DNA from: an uncultured Bacteroides sp.
GTDB lineage: Bacteria > Bacteroidota > Bacteroidia > Bacteroidales > Bacteroidaceae
Direction of reading: 5' to 3'
DNA length: 31,338 bases
Assembly: GCA_900557355.1 (NCBI GenBank)
Contig: USSR01000009.1
Coordinates: 1-31,338, forward strand
The notes beneath the pieces are model-generated. The model did not search any database. It was not told where the DNA came from and saw only the letters and a list, made by a program, of their open reading frames with translations. The translations under genes were made by a program, and so were the position numbers. Of the stretch, positions 1 to 9,223 are shown piece by piece; position 1 is the first letter of the stretch, and each line of letters opens with the position of its first letter.

Positions 1-78
1 TACTTAATTTATTATGAGATTATTATAAAGAAAGTATGATCAATTATCCTGAATATATTTTCTAAAAACAATGTCAAT

Positions 79-2697
79 CTATAGCCGAACATTCAAAACC
101 GAACGCCCTTCTACCGACATTTCTTTAGACACATACCCCTCTTTGGAGAAAATCAAAATATCATCAGATGCAACTTGTTTCAGCAGGTATTCCCCTTTCT
201 TGTTAGTTACGGCTAATTCTGTCTTATTTCCCATCGAATAGATATGAACTCCTTCTACCGGAGTGGCTTGTACATCTCTAACTACCCCACGCATTGTTAT
301 CTTTTTACCTGTTCCAGTCTTAACCTGATTCTGTTTCATGCTCGACACAGACACTGCAGTAACAGAAATATCTCCTACCCCTATTACTTGCTTCTGCAAA
401 ATGCAATCTGAAGCATTTCCAACCTGAATCTCAAATTCCCCAGGTTCGAGGAAAGGGATCCCCTCCTTATCAATCAAATATAATTCAGATACAGGAACTT
501 TTAGTATTACTTCTTTTTGTTCCCCCGGTTTCAGTTCCAGTTTGGCAAATGCTTTCAACTGTTTCACTGGAGTCACAACAGAACTTACCAAATCACGAAC
601 ATACAGTTGCACCACTTCTTTGCCCGTTCTTTGTCCTGTATTACGAACCTGTACTTTTACCTCTATAGTATCTCCGGAAGCATATATATTCTTGTCACAT
701 TCCATTTTATCAAAAGAGAAAGTCGTATAACTCAACCCATGCCCAAAAGCCCACAATGGTTCAGGAGATGAGAAGACATAGTCACGACCGGATTGTTCAT
801 AACTGCCGGGACGTTTATAAAATCCCTTATCAGAAGGCAAATGATTATAATACACCGGTAAATGCCCTGCACTTTGGGGAAAAGAATAAGTGAGATGTCC
901 CGATGGATTCACCTTTCCGAAAAGGACATCAGCAATAGCATATCCTTCCTGTTCGCCGCCATACCACTGTGCTACAATGGCAGGAATATGTTCTTTCTCC
1001 CAAGAAATGGCAAAAGGCTTGCCACTCACCAAGACCAATATCACCGGTTTGCCAGTAGCATAAACCGCCTGAATCAAATCACTTTGTGCGCCAGTCAGAC
1101 TTAAATCGCTTAAATCAAATCCTTCTCCGCAATTCGTACGTGTATAGTCACGAGCTAACGAAGCACTGGAGCTCCCGCAGAAAATCACAGCAACATCACT
1201 TTTCAGCGTTGCCTCCACTGCTTCCCCGATACCTATTGTATCACGAGACATCATACTACAACCAACAGCATGGTTTATTTTAATTTTCTCTCCCACTAAC
1301 GCCTTAATTCCTTGTAATGGAGTAATTCCATCCTTATTATCCCGACTCCATGTATAATCACCAAACTGTACCTGATCTGCATTGGGACCTAAAACAGCAA
1401 TAGAAGTCAATTTATTCATATCCAGAGGTAACAAATTATCTTCATTCTTCAACAGTACAATAGATTCTTCCGCTATCTGACGAGAAAGTTCTACACTCTG
1501 GAGAGAATGCATTTCGCCGGAAGCTGTATGCCTATTCCCGTATGGATTTTCAAAAAGTCCACATTCAAATTTAGCAGTCAATACCCGACGAACAGCTGTA
1601 TCTATATAAGACTCATCCAATTTTCCTTCTTTTACTAACCGGAATAATTCGGGATAACACTCACTGGAAGCCTCTACATCCAATCCTGCAGTCAGTGCTT
1701 GTGTTGCAGCCTCCGCTTTATTAGCTGCCGTATGATGAAAAGTCTCCAGCATTTCGATAGCACCCCAATCCGAATAAACATATCCTTTAAATCCCCAACG
1801 GTCTCTTAATATATCAGTTAATAAATACCGGGAAGCGGAATTCGGTATCCGATTCCAAGAATTATAAGTAGACATAACTGCATAAACAGGTAAATACCGT
1901 AACACCATCTCAAAAGGTTTCAGATAAACAGCATGCAAATCATATAAACCACAATCCACAGAAGCCAAGTTTAACCCTCCCAACGGATTCCCGTGTGGAC
2001 CATAATGTTTCAGCATGGGAGAAATGCCACTATCAAGATATCCTTTCACTTCTGACTGCGCAAAGATGCCACAGAGATATGGGTCCTCTCCATAAGATTC
2101 CTCTACTCTCCCCCAACGCAAATCACGTACAACATCAATGCACGGAGCTAATACCTGCCTCATTCCCTGCGCATGCAAATCATCGGCAGTCATACAAGCC
2201 CTCCGATAAGCCAGAGCAGGATTAAACGTGCTACCAAGAGCTATATTTTGTGGAAAAATGGTAGAACCTTCATGTGCAGAACCATGCAAAGATTCGGCTA
2301 CAGTAAAAGCCGGAATACCGAGCCTGGTACGGGTAAGCATATATTCCTGTATTTCCCGCATACTACTCCGACAATTCTCACCCGTCAACGGAAAACCTTC
2401 TACAAATCCATATCCTGTTTCTCCAACAACAGCGGTTAGCTTTTCTTTGTCCAACGTTTGTTCATTAAAGATGTCCCACGAATGTAAATGACGTATCTGT
2501 GCGATTTTCTCTTCCAACGTCATGCGCTTCATCAAATCATCCACCCGTTGTGAAACAGGCAACCCGGCTTGCTGATAAGGAAACGGCTGTGCATTAACAA
2601 CTGTTGCCAATAAAGTCAGAAAAACTCCTGACAAGAATCTCTTTTTATTCAATGAGGTTGCTATGATCCTCTTTCTCATCGTATATCTATCCATCAT
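79..2697 (-). CDS. GH3 glycoside hydrolase (beta-glucosidase-like) with extra C-terminal carboxypeptidase-regulatory-like domain
   Basis: Family 3 enzymes release beta-linked sugars from non-reducing ends by a retaining mechanism; this one is probably periplasmic. A signal peptide ends near VVNAQ (residue 37). The GH3 N-terminal barrel spans about 45-375, with the K-H motif at 230-231 and nucleophile Asp310 in VYSDWG. The second GH3 domain is about 405-655, with Glu525 in CGEGFD as a possible acid/base, and a fibronectin-III-like domain is about 680-765. Unusually, residues about 800-872 resemble the regulatory-like beta-sandwich that starts SusC proteins (ITMRGVVRDVQATPVEGV, then a GEYLL strand). 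It is the last gene of the minus-strand enzyme operon, 65 bases after its neighbour. The start is ambiguous: Met1-Met2 follow AGGA almost directly, and Met7 (2679) also gives a good signal peptide. Sugar specificity (glucose, xylose or other) cannot be read from sequence. Confidence 0.92.
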   Translation of the reverse strand: MMDRYTMRKRIIATSLNKKRFLSGVFLTLLATVVNAQPFPYQQAGLPVSQRVDDLMKRMTLEEKIAQIRHLHSWDIFNEQTLDKEKLTAVVGETGYGFVEGFPLTGENCRSSMREIQEYMLTRTRLGIPAFTVAESLHGSAHEGSTIFPQNIALGSTFNPALAYRRACMTADDLHAQGMRQVLAPCIDVVRDLRWGRVEESYGEDPYLCGIFAQSEVKGYLDSGISPMLKHYGPHGNPLGGLNLASVDCGLYDLHAVYLKPFEMVLRYLPVYAVMSTYNSWNRIPNSASRYLLTDILRDRWGFKGYVYSDWGAIEMLETFHHTAANKAEAATQALTAGLDVEASSECYPELFRLVKEGKLDESYIDTAVRRVLTAKFECGLFENPYGNRHTASGEMHSLQSVELSRQIAEESIVLLKNEDNLLPLDMNKLTSIAVLGPNADQVQFGDYTWSRDNKDGITPLQGIKALVGEKIKINHAVGCSMMSRDTIGIGEAVEATLKSDVAVIFCGSSSASLARDYTRTNCGEGFDLSDLSLTGAQSDLIQAVYATGKPVILVLVSGKPFAISWEKEHIPAIVAQWYGGEQEGYAIADVLFGKVNPSGHLTYSFPQSAGHLPVYYNHLPSDKGFYKRPGSYEQSGRDYVFSSPEPLWAFGHGLSYTTFSFDKMECDKNIYASGDTIEVKVQVRNTGQRTGKEVVQLYVRDLVSSVVTPVKQLKAFAKLELKPGEQKEVILKVPVSELYLIDKEGIPFLEPGEFEIQVGNASDCILQKQVIGVGDISVTAVSVSSMKQNQVKTGTGKKITMRGVVRDVQATPVEGVHIYSMGNKTELAVTNKKGEYLLKQVASDDILIFSKEGYVSKEMSVEGRSVLNVRL

Positions 2698-2762
2698 TCC
2701 TATTATTATCTAAATTCTACAGATATTCCGTACATTTTATCAATGTACCTGCAACTGAACTA

Positions 2763-5700
2763 TTATATTGGCTTTAAGGTTATATAACAGGGACGAAATA
2801 GTTCAGTTGCAGCAATCTCTTCTCCCTGAATTCTGATATCAAATTCACCGGCAGGTAATGTCACTATACCTACCGTTTCCGTTATGCAATTACCATTACT
2901 CACTTTCTTTACCAACTTTTTGCCCGCTAAAGTAATCGAATACACTCCGGCAGCTCCGCTGCTTGCCTTGCGAATCTCCTTTCCGGCATCACCCTCCACT
3001 AGTTCATCCGCATATTTGGGTGCAGGAGCTACATAAGTAATACTCACTTCAAAAGTCGTTGGCTTATCCAAACGAACTGGCCAAACAACCGCATCCTCCC
3101 GTCTCTTCATATTCTGCACGCATGTAGACTCCACTTCCTCACCACCATAGCGGGCACCACCCTCCAAACGAGCGTCAAATGCACGTAACTTATCCACTTG
3201 CTGTGTATACGAAATACGACGACGAGTATCTGCTTTCAACTCTCCTTCACATTCAAGAACGACCACTGCATCAACCGTATCAGGACAAAGGGTCGGTACA
3301 TCAATCATTACATCTTCTCCCATTCGTGACACTTTCAATGTTCGCTGCGGATTACTCTGCAAATAAGCACCCTTTACCTCCGTCAACAAACCACCTACAC
3401 ACAGCTTCCCATCACGAGGCCAATCGAAGACATGCAAAAACAACTTATTCTCCTTACAGGTAGATTCTCCCCAAGACTGTACCGCTAACGGAGTAGCCTT
3501 CGTTCCACGGATAGAAGCTTCTCCGTTCACTTTCCACCAAGCAGCTATCTGTTTCAGAATATCCAAATCCGGAGCACTGAACTTTCCGGTTCCCATCGGA
3601 CCAATATTCATCAGAATATTTCCTCCGCGTGCTGCCGCCTTCGCCATCAAACGAACAAAGAAAGAAGCCGGTTTGTACTCCTGATCGTTTTCATTGTAGG
3701 CGTAAGAATTGTTCGTAGTCGGAATACCTTCCCAGTAACTATCTCCATAATGGCTGAACTCGTAAGGACAATCCGCAGTGTTGTAATAATCATACCTGTC
3801 GAATCCGGAAATGGCACGACCATTAATAATGATATCAGGAGATGCCTCACGCGTCGCTTCTACTATACGAATACACTCTTCTTGTGGTAATTTATGAGGT
3901 GTATCAAACCACATAATATCAGGATCATACATTGCAATCAATTCACGAATTTGCGGAATAGCCTTCTCATCTACATATTTTCGAGCAACAGGCAGATAAT
4001 CTTTTCTCGTCTCCCACCAGTCGCGGCCACCTAGCAACTTGTCACCTCCGGGATTGTCATAATCCCAGTCATTACCTACACCCTCTTTCTCACCCCAATC
4101 AAATGCATGTGAATAATAGAAACCAAATTTAATTCCTGCCTTACGGCAAGCATCCCGCAAGTCTTTCATCGGATCACGTCCGAAAGGCGTTGCCTTCACA
4201 ATATTATAATCACTCACTTTCGAATCGTACATTGCGAAACCGTCATGATGCTTCGACGTAATGATAAAATATCCCATCCCTGTTTCTTTAGCAATACGTA
4301 CCCATTCTTCCGCGTCAAATTCTTGGGGATTGAACGTACCTGCTACCTTTTCTTTATAAACCTCTACCGGAATACGAGCCATTCGTTGAATATGTTCACC
4401 ATACCCGCCATACTTCTTTCCATTCCACGAACACCCCAAAGATGAATAAACTCCCCAATGAATAAACATACCGAAACGCGCCTGCTCGAACCATTGCATA
4501 CGGCTATCCAGTTCTTTCTTATCAGGAATCAGACTGTTCAATGCAGAAGCACGGCGTTTTTCCACCGCAGGTGAAAAACGTTGCGTCACACATTTACCAC
4601 ATTCTTTCCCTGATGGCAAAGTAATGTCAATAGCCACATCGCCAATCTCTACTTTTACTTGTTTCAAATGAACATTCATAGTCGGGTCTGTCACCGAAAC
4701 GGAGTATTCTTCTCCAATACGTTCAATAAGCAAAACACAAGGTACAGACGTTTTCACAGGTAAACCACTCCATTGAACAGTTTCATCGGCTCTATAAAAC
4801 ACCGCTTCCAACACTTTCTTGTCAGCCGACTGCACTGCCTGTACCAATGTATCATTCCGAAGAATATCAAATGGATTCTCCTGTGGAGGAAGCTCCTCAC
4901 CTGCATATACCACATACCCATATACGTCATTCTCAACATTCCGTCCGTGATCAATCCAGACTCGCAGCAAATCTGCCTGTACAGGCAGATTCTTTTTCCC
5001 CTTATTCACTAAATTCCTCTTTACCCATTCATTAGGCCTGGACTCACAAAGAAAAAAGGCTTTCGGACTAAATTCGGACAACGGAGCATAAGCAAAGCCT
5101 CCTTCCTGTAATACCCAAAGCGACTTTCCCTTCTTTACCAACGAATGGATGCCGGAAGAAGGTTGCCATCTCTTTTTCCCATCATAGAGCGTTACTTTCC
5201 CCTGATGGGCAGTCTGTTCGATAGAAGTACGTATATTTCCTTCCTGTTCCGGTTGCAAATTAGTAACACCCGCACCAAGGGCAATCAGATAGTCACCCAA
5301 CATAAAATAAGACTTATAAGCCCTTACACCGAAAGCCACCGGATTCTCCATTTTCACATCCTTTTCTTTAGAAGTAGCATCCATCTTCTCGAAAAGATAA
5401 CCCGCTACCGCATTCCCGCCTCCATCAGTAGCCGCTCCTGCAAAATTGTACTTGCTGCAAAATCCTCTCCAATTGGTAATTGGTTTCAGCCACCGTTCTC
5501 CTTCACGAGCAGTCACTCCGGGCATAGCAGTCAGATCCATCGCTCCGATAATCTTCCGGTACTCATCCCCTTTACGTTGAAAAAGAGTGAGTCCGTCGTT
5601 GGTATAAATATTAAACTCATCCGCAAAATTACCGGCACTCTCCAAACCATCACAACGACTGGATGCCATATTAACCATCATATAATAATCAGGAGTACGT

Positions 5701-6941
5701 TTTATCAAATCGTCATTGTTATAAAACCAGCGTGTACCGTTATAACGACCTGCCGGATACCCTTCCATACGGATATTATTTTGTCCCGCTTCTTTAATGA
5801 GCTGTTTCAGCTCCCGAAGTTCACTATCCGTAAACGAAGCAGGCCATCGCTCAACAGACGCTTTCAACATCTCATAATAAGGAATATGAGCCGGTTTTCC
5901 TTCGTAATACACCATAGAATAACGGTCCAGACAGGGAGGAATATACCCTTTATAATGATAGAAGGTACTGCCTCGATAGAAATTGAGCAATGCTTCCACA
6001 TTCTCTCGTGTCAGGCTTTGCCCCCAAGGAGTATCCCGGAGTATCCATAGCAGGTCTTGTGCACTGGATGCCCCATGAATCGGATATCCCCAAACCAAAC
6101 ATTGCATACCATGTCCCCATCCGGCTCCGTCGGCAGTAAAACCTTCGTTCCAGAATGCCTCATTATAAGTAGTCTGCGACACATTGCTCAAACTCCGCTT
6201 TGCCACTTCAGCTATTACATCTACCATTGGGATAGAATCCATTAAAACAGCAGTTTCTAGTAGCGGACGATAAGCCAATGCATTTCCACCTACCCACCAT
6301 ACATGATGACGAAAACGTTCCACCCTCACAATATCCTGGTCCATTTCATTATTACGCAATGGTTGTGTCCACGATTGCATAGCCAATGCTTTCAACATCC
6401 GGCAGGCCGATTTGCGCAGTGGTTTTGTATCATCCGGCAGATCCATTTGCCCGACCAAAGAGAAATAAATACCACAGGCTGCTTTCGGGATAGCAAAACA
6501 GGAAGCATGAAAACGGTCGTTCGGTTGACGACGGACTTCAATATCTCCATATCTCAAAATAGATTTCCAGAAACGTTCGGGAATATCATTCACATTCGTT
6601 TGCCGGTAATGATTAGCTATCACCCACAATCGTCTAAACGTGTCTGCCAAGTAAAAACCTATATCCTGTTGGTCCTGAAAAGAAACGGATGATAGCCAGT
6701 TGTTGTCATGAATCTTTTTTTCATAAGCAGCCAAATCCGCAAACTGCCCTTCTTCACTAAGCTGTTTCAGATAGAGATCCCATTTCCCCATATCATGGTT
6801 TATATCATAGATATTTATATTCTGTGTGTAATAATCACGCAAATTACGCATAGCCTTTACTTTGTCAGACGACTGTGCACATACAGTCAGACAAATAAAT
6901 AACACCCAAAATACCAGACAATTTCTTTTTTTATCTTTCAT
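2763..6941 (-). CDS. Fusion of a PL8-type polysaccharide lyase and a GH29 alpha-L-fucosidase
   Basis: This 1392-residue protein joins two enzymes. A signal peptide ends near VCAQ (residue 23). Residues about 30-770 look like a PL8 lyase: an alpha/alpha toroid with Asn220 (VGGN), His277 (GWGHGM), Tyr286 (GYPIHG) and Arg340 (CLDRYSM), then the beta-sandwich signatures MVNMASSR (422-429) and GAMDLTAMPGVT (466-477). The His-Tyr and Tyr-Arg spacings (9 and 54) equal those I recall for Flavobacterium chondroitin AC lyase. PL8 enzymes cleave at uronic acids by beta-elimination. Residues about 810-1235 are GH29: GMFIHWG (His828), SKHHDG (898-899) and nucleophile Asp1013 in MWFDTPH. A beta-sandwich of unclear family ends the protein. 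Both active sites look intact. It follows the GH95-like gene by 11 bases in the enzyme operon. The open frame is continuous through the junction, so a single polypeptide is expected. The exact substrate is unknown. Confidence 0.88.
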   Translation of the reverse strand: MKDKKRNCLVFWVLFICLTVCAQSSDKVKAMRNLRDYYTQNINIYDINHDMGKWDLYLKQLSEEGQFADLAAYEKKIHDNNWLSSVSFQDQQDIGFYLADTFRRLWVIANHYRQTNVNDIPERFWKSILRYGDIEVRRQPNDRFHASCFAIPKAACGIYFSLVGQMDLPDDTKPLRKSACRMLKALAMQSWTQPLRNNEMDQDIVRVERFRHHVWWVGGNALAYRPLLETAVLMDSIPMVDVIAEVAKRSLSNVSQTTYNEAFWNEGFTADGAGWGHGMQCLVWGYPIHGASSAQDLLWILRDTPWGQSLTRENVEALLNFYRGSTFYHYKGYIPPCLDRYSMVYYEGKPAHIPYYEMLKASVERWPASFTDSELRELKQLIKEAGQNNIRMEGYPAGRYNGTRWFYNNDDLIKRTPDYYMMVNMASSRCDGLESAGNFADEFNIYTNDGLTLFQRKGDEYRKIIGAMDLTAMPGVTAREGERWLKPITNWRGFCSKYNFAGAATDGGGNAVAGYLFEKMDATSKEKDVKMENPVAFGVRAYKSYFMLGDYLIALGAGVTNLQPEQEGNIRTSIEQTAHQGKVTLYDGKKRWQPSSGIHSLVKKGKSLWVLQEGGFAYAPLSEFSPKAFFLCESRPNEWVKRNLVNKGKKNLPVQADLLRVWIDHGRNVENDVYGYVVYAGEELPPQENPFDILRNDTLVQAVQSADKKVLEAVFYRADETVQWSGLPVKTSVPCVLLIERIGEEYSVSVTDPTMNVHLKQVKVEIGDVAIDITLPSGKECGKCVTQRFSPAVEKRRASALNSLIPDKKELDSRMQWFEQARFGMFIHWGVYSSLGCSWNGKKYGGYGEHIQRMARIPVEVYKEKVAGTFNPQEFDAEEWVRIAKETGMGYFIITSKHHDGFAMYDSKVSDYNIVKATPFGRDPMKDLRDACRKAGIKFGFYYSHAFDWGEKEGVGNDWDYDNPGGDKLLGGRDWWETRKDYLPVARKYVDEKAIPQIRELIAMYDPDIMWFDTPHKLPQEECIRIVEATREASPDIIINGRAISGFDRYDYYNTADCPYEFSHYGDSYWEGIPTTNNSYAYNENDQEYKPASFFVRLMAKAAARGGNILMNIGPMGTGKFSAPDLDILKQIAAWWKVNGEASIRGTKATPLAVQSWGESTCKENKLFLHVFDWPRDGKLCVGGLLTEVKGAYLQSNPQRTLKVSRMGEDVMIDVPTLCPDTVDAVVVLECEGELKADTRRRISYTQQVDKLRAFDARLEGGARYGGEEVESTCVQNMKRREDAVVWPVRLDKPTTFEVSITYVAPAPKYADELVEGDAGKEIRKASSGAAGVYSITLAGKKLVKKVSNGNCITETVGIVTLPAGEFDIRIQGEEIAATELFRPCYITLKPI

Positions 6942-6952
6942 ATTGTATCGAT

Positions 6953-9214
6953 TTAATTTCCAAACACAATTGTCTCTCCCGATTTCATCACCTTCTCCGT
7001 AATCTCACTAGTAAAAGGATTATCAAGTCTCATCCGACCGCCTTTTTCCGAAGTTACAGTAATAGAAGCCACTTCTCCATTGACATACGAAGCCGAAACC
7101 AGAAAAGCTCCCATCGCCCGCAGATTCCGGAAAGAAACATTTTTCCAGGAAGTAGGCAGAGCAGGAAATACCTTGATGATTCCCGTATGACTTTGAAGTA
7201 GCATCTCCTGTATCGCTGCAGCACAGGCAAAATTTCCCTCCAGCGTAAACGGACGATAAGTATATTGTGAATACCCATTATCGGTCTGATCCCCATTCAA
7301 ATGGAAACTATTGGGCGAACAAAAAGCATTCATAAAAATATGCAAATTTCTCAAAGCCCCATTACCATCTGCTACACGGGCTTTCATATTCGCCAGCCAC
7401 GCATAGGTATAACCTGTCCAATAATCCGGACCCAGATCTTCCACATTTTTGATAGAACGTAAAATAAGATTAGTCGCTTTAATTCCCTGACTGACATCAA
7501 TAAGCCCAAAGGGATGAAACGACAACAGATGTGAGAAATGACGATGAGATTCATCCATTGTCTTTCCGGGAGCTATCAGCAATCCGCTCTCATCTACTGC
7601 TTCATCCGGCCATTCATCCAACTGCCGGGCGTAATGAGCCGCTTCATCCATCAATCCCAATGCTTCCGCCATTTCTTTGGCAACCGTATAAGTAATGCGG
7701 ATATTAGCCAAGTCATAATTAGTAGTATTCATAAACCAGGCATCTATCCGGTTATCATTGATTTCGGGAGAGGAAGATAACGGTAACTTACGCTTACCCT
7801 GCTTGTCGTATACCGAAACATTTTCAAAGAAACGTGCCACCTCTTTCACCCAAGGATAAGCCCGTTCTTTCAGGAATTGTGAGTCCATGCCATACTTCCA
7901 TTGTTGGTAAAAATGATAAGACAGCCATCCGGCCGTAGTAGGTGAATGAGAGTACGGGCTCCACCCACCGATAGGCTGACCTGTCAGAGTGGCAATACAT
8001 GGCACATTCAATCCTTCTACCTGAAAAAACTGACGGGTAAACTGCTCCGAATTTTCTTTAATTCTCCACAGCCAATCTGTAAATACAGCAGATTCTTCCA
8101 AATGATTAGCTGTATATCCCGCCCAATAACTTAATTGTGTGTTCAGGTCACTGTGGAAATCTCCTCTCCATGGTGGAGTCTGTCCATTATCCGCTGTCCA
8201 TATTGCTTGCAAACAGATAGGAGGTGCATTCTTGCGGGAAGCAGCAGCAAACTTATACATTTCCAGGTACCATTGTCTCTCCAAGAGTGTATCCGGCAGA
8301 CTCACAGAGGATTGTTTCCAATATTGTTCCCACCAGTTCTGATGAGAGGCCAATGCTTCATCAAAACTAATATTCAAATGATCTGCCCTACCAGTATCTC
8401 CCGAGTACCAAGTACCTTTAGAAGTCACATAATATCCACCTTCCAACACTCCGGTATGTGGTTGCTCCCATTGCAAACCAATTTCATAAGAAACATCTCC
8501 CCACGCTTGTTGCCGGTAAAGTAATCTTCCGGGAGCAGGAGAAGTAATGGTACCCGATTGATACCCTAATGCCGCCAGGTCATTTACACCGGGCTGATGA
8601 TCTGACTCGGTAACACGTCCCTGATAAAGTGGAGCTAATAATTCAGGAGAAAGAGTATCCGGCAGATTTACAAAACGGAAACGCCCCCCGTTTCCCTCCG
8701 CAGGAATAAAAAAACGAGCTTGCACACCATTCTCCCAAAGAATAGTACATACCGCAGTTGCCAAATCCAGCGCCACTTCCTTTACTTTACCCAATCTATG
8801 AATATCAAATTCCAGAGCTCCGGCAGGAATTTTAGTAGGAGCAGGATCATTGGCTGTCCGGTCATCAATCAATGCGTATACGGGCCGCATATCTTTTTTA
8901 CGGATCACCTGGTCGCAGATAAACCGATAGGTATGGTCAGGAGATTTAAATGCCTCCACCGGACGTAAATCCCAAAGATCAGCACGGTCGATAGCCAATC
9001 GGAGTTTACCATCTTTCTGCCAGAGCAATCCTCCCGTCAGACCATTGCCCAAAGGAATAGCCTCATCCCAACGTTGAGGCAACTCCGTCATATTCAGTCC
9101 ATGACAGGATTGAGGCAGTTTGCACTCCTCCTCACTGCTTGTGCAAGAAGTAAATAATCCCATCGATAGAGTTGCCGCAAACAGTATATACTTCACATCC
9201 ACCCTCATTTTCAA
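6953..9214 (-). CDS. GH95-like alpha-L-fucosidase/galactosidase family lipoprotein with altered active-site residues
   Basis: GH95 enzymes are inverting alpha-1,2-L-fucosidases, some acting on alpha-galactosides. The N-terminal domain has the family signature AIPLGNGLTGG (52-62), the helical barrel has HRHFSHL (557-563), and the C-terminus has EMLLQSHTG and FPALPTSW (670-690). Glu484 in SSPEIN aligns with the family's general acid. Two other expected positions differ. The usual NxN motif is Asp356-Leu-Asn358 (HSDLNTQ), and the catalytic Asp of the usual DGNFG is Glu659 (FTLEGNFA). The comparison is with Bifidobacterium AfcA residues recalled from memory. An N-terminal lipobox FTSC with Cys24 followed by TSSEEE suggests a lipoprotein, possibly surface-exposed. 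It lies 9 bases after the DUF4091 gene. It may have changed specificity, or belong to a neighbouring uncharacterised clade. Confidence 0.8.
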   Translation of the reverse strand: MKMRVDVKYILFAATLSMGLFTSCTSSEEECKLPQSCHGLNMTELPQRWDEAIPLGNGLTGGLLWQKDGKLRLAIDRADLWDLRPVEAFKSPDHTYRFICDQVIRKKDMRPVYALIDDRTANDPAPTKIPAGALEFDIHRLGKVKEVALDLATAVCTILWENGVQARFFIPAEGNGGRFRFVNLPDTLSPELLAPLYQGRVTESDHQPGVNDLAALGYQSGTITSPAPGRLLYRQQAWGDVSYEIGLQWEQPHTGVLEGGYYVTSKGTWYSGDTGRADHLNISFDEALASHQNWWEQYWKQSSVSLPDTLLERQWYLEMYKFAAASRKNAPPICLQAIWTADNGQTPPWRGDFHSDLNTQLSYWAGYTANHLEESAVFTDWLWRIKENSEQFTRQFFQVEGLNVPCIATLTGQPIGGWSPYSHSPTTAGWLSYHFYQQWKYGMDSQFLKERAYPWVKEVARFFENVSVYDKQGKRKLPLSSSPEINDNRIDAWFMNTTNYDLANIRITYTVAKEMAEALGLMDEAAHYARQLDEWPDEAVDESGLLIAPGKTMDESHRHFSHLLSFHPFGLIDVSQGIKATNLILRSIKNVEDLGPDYWTGYTYAWLANMKARVADGNGALRNLHIFMNAFCSPNSFHLNGDQTDNGYSQYTYRPFTLEGNFACAAAIQEMLLQSHTGIIKVFPALPTSWKNVSFRNLRAMGAFLVSASYVNGEVASITVTSEKGGRMRLDNPFTSEITEKVMKSGETIVFGN

Positions 9215-9223
9215 TCAAGCTAT

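Noticed and set aside
1..78. Terminator or further gene left of the GH3 gene
   Set aside because: The 78 bases are AT-rich, without a convincing stem-loop or reading frame, so it cannot be told whether the operon continues beyond the edge.
5145..6050. 301-codon plus-strand open frame inside the PL8-GH29 gene
   Set aside because: It is antisense to the strongly supported PL8 domain, has no recognisable domain, and its composition (rich in Ile, Ser, His, Arg) is typical of a reverse-strand shadow.
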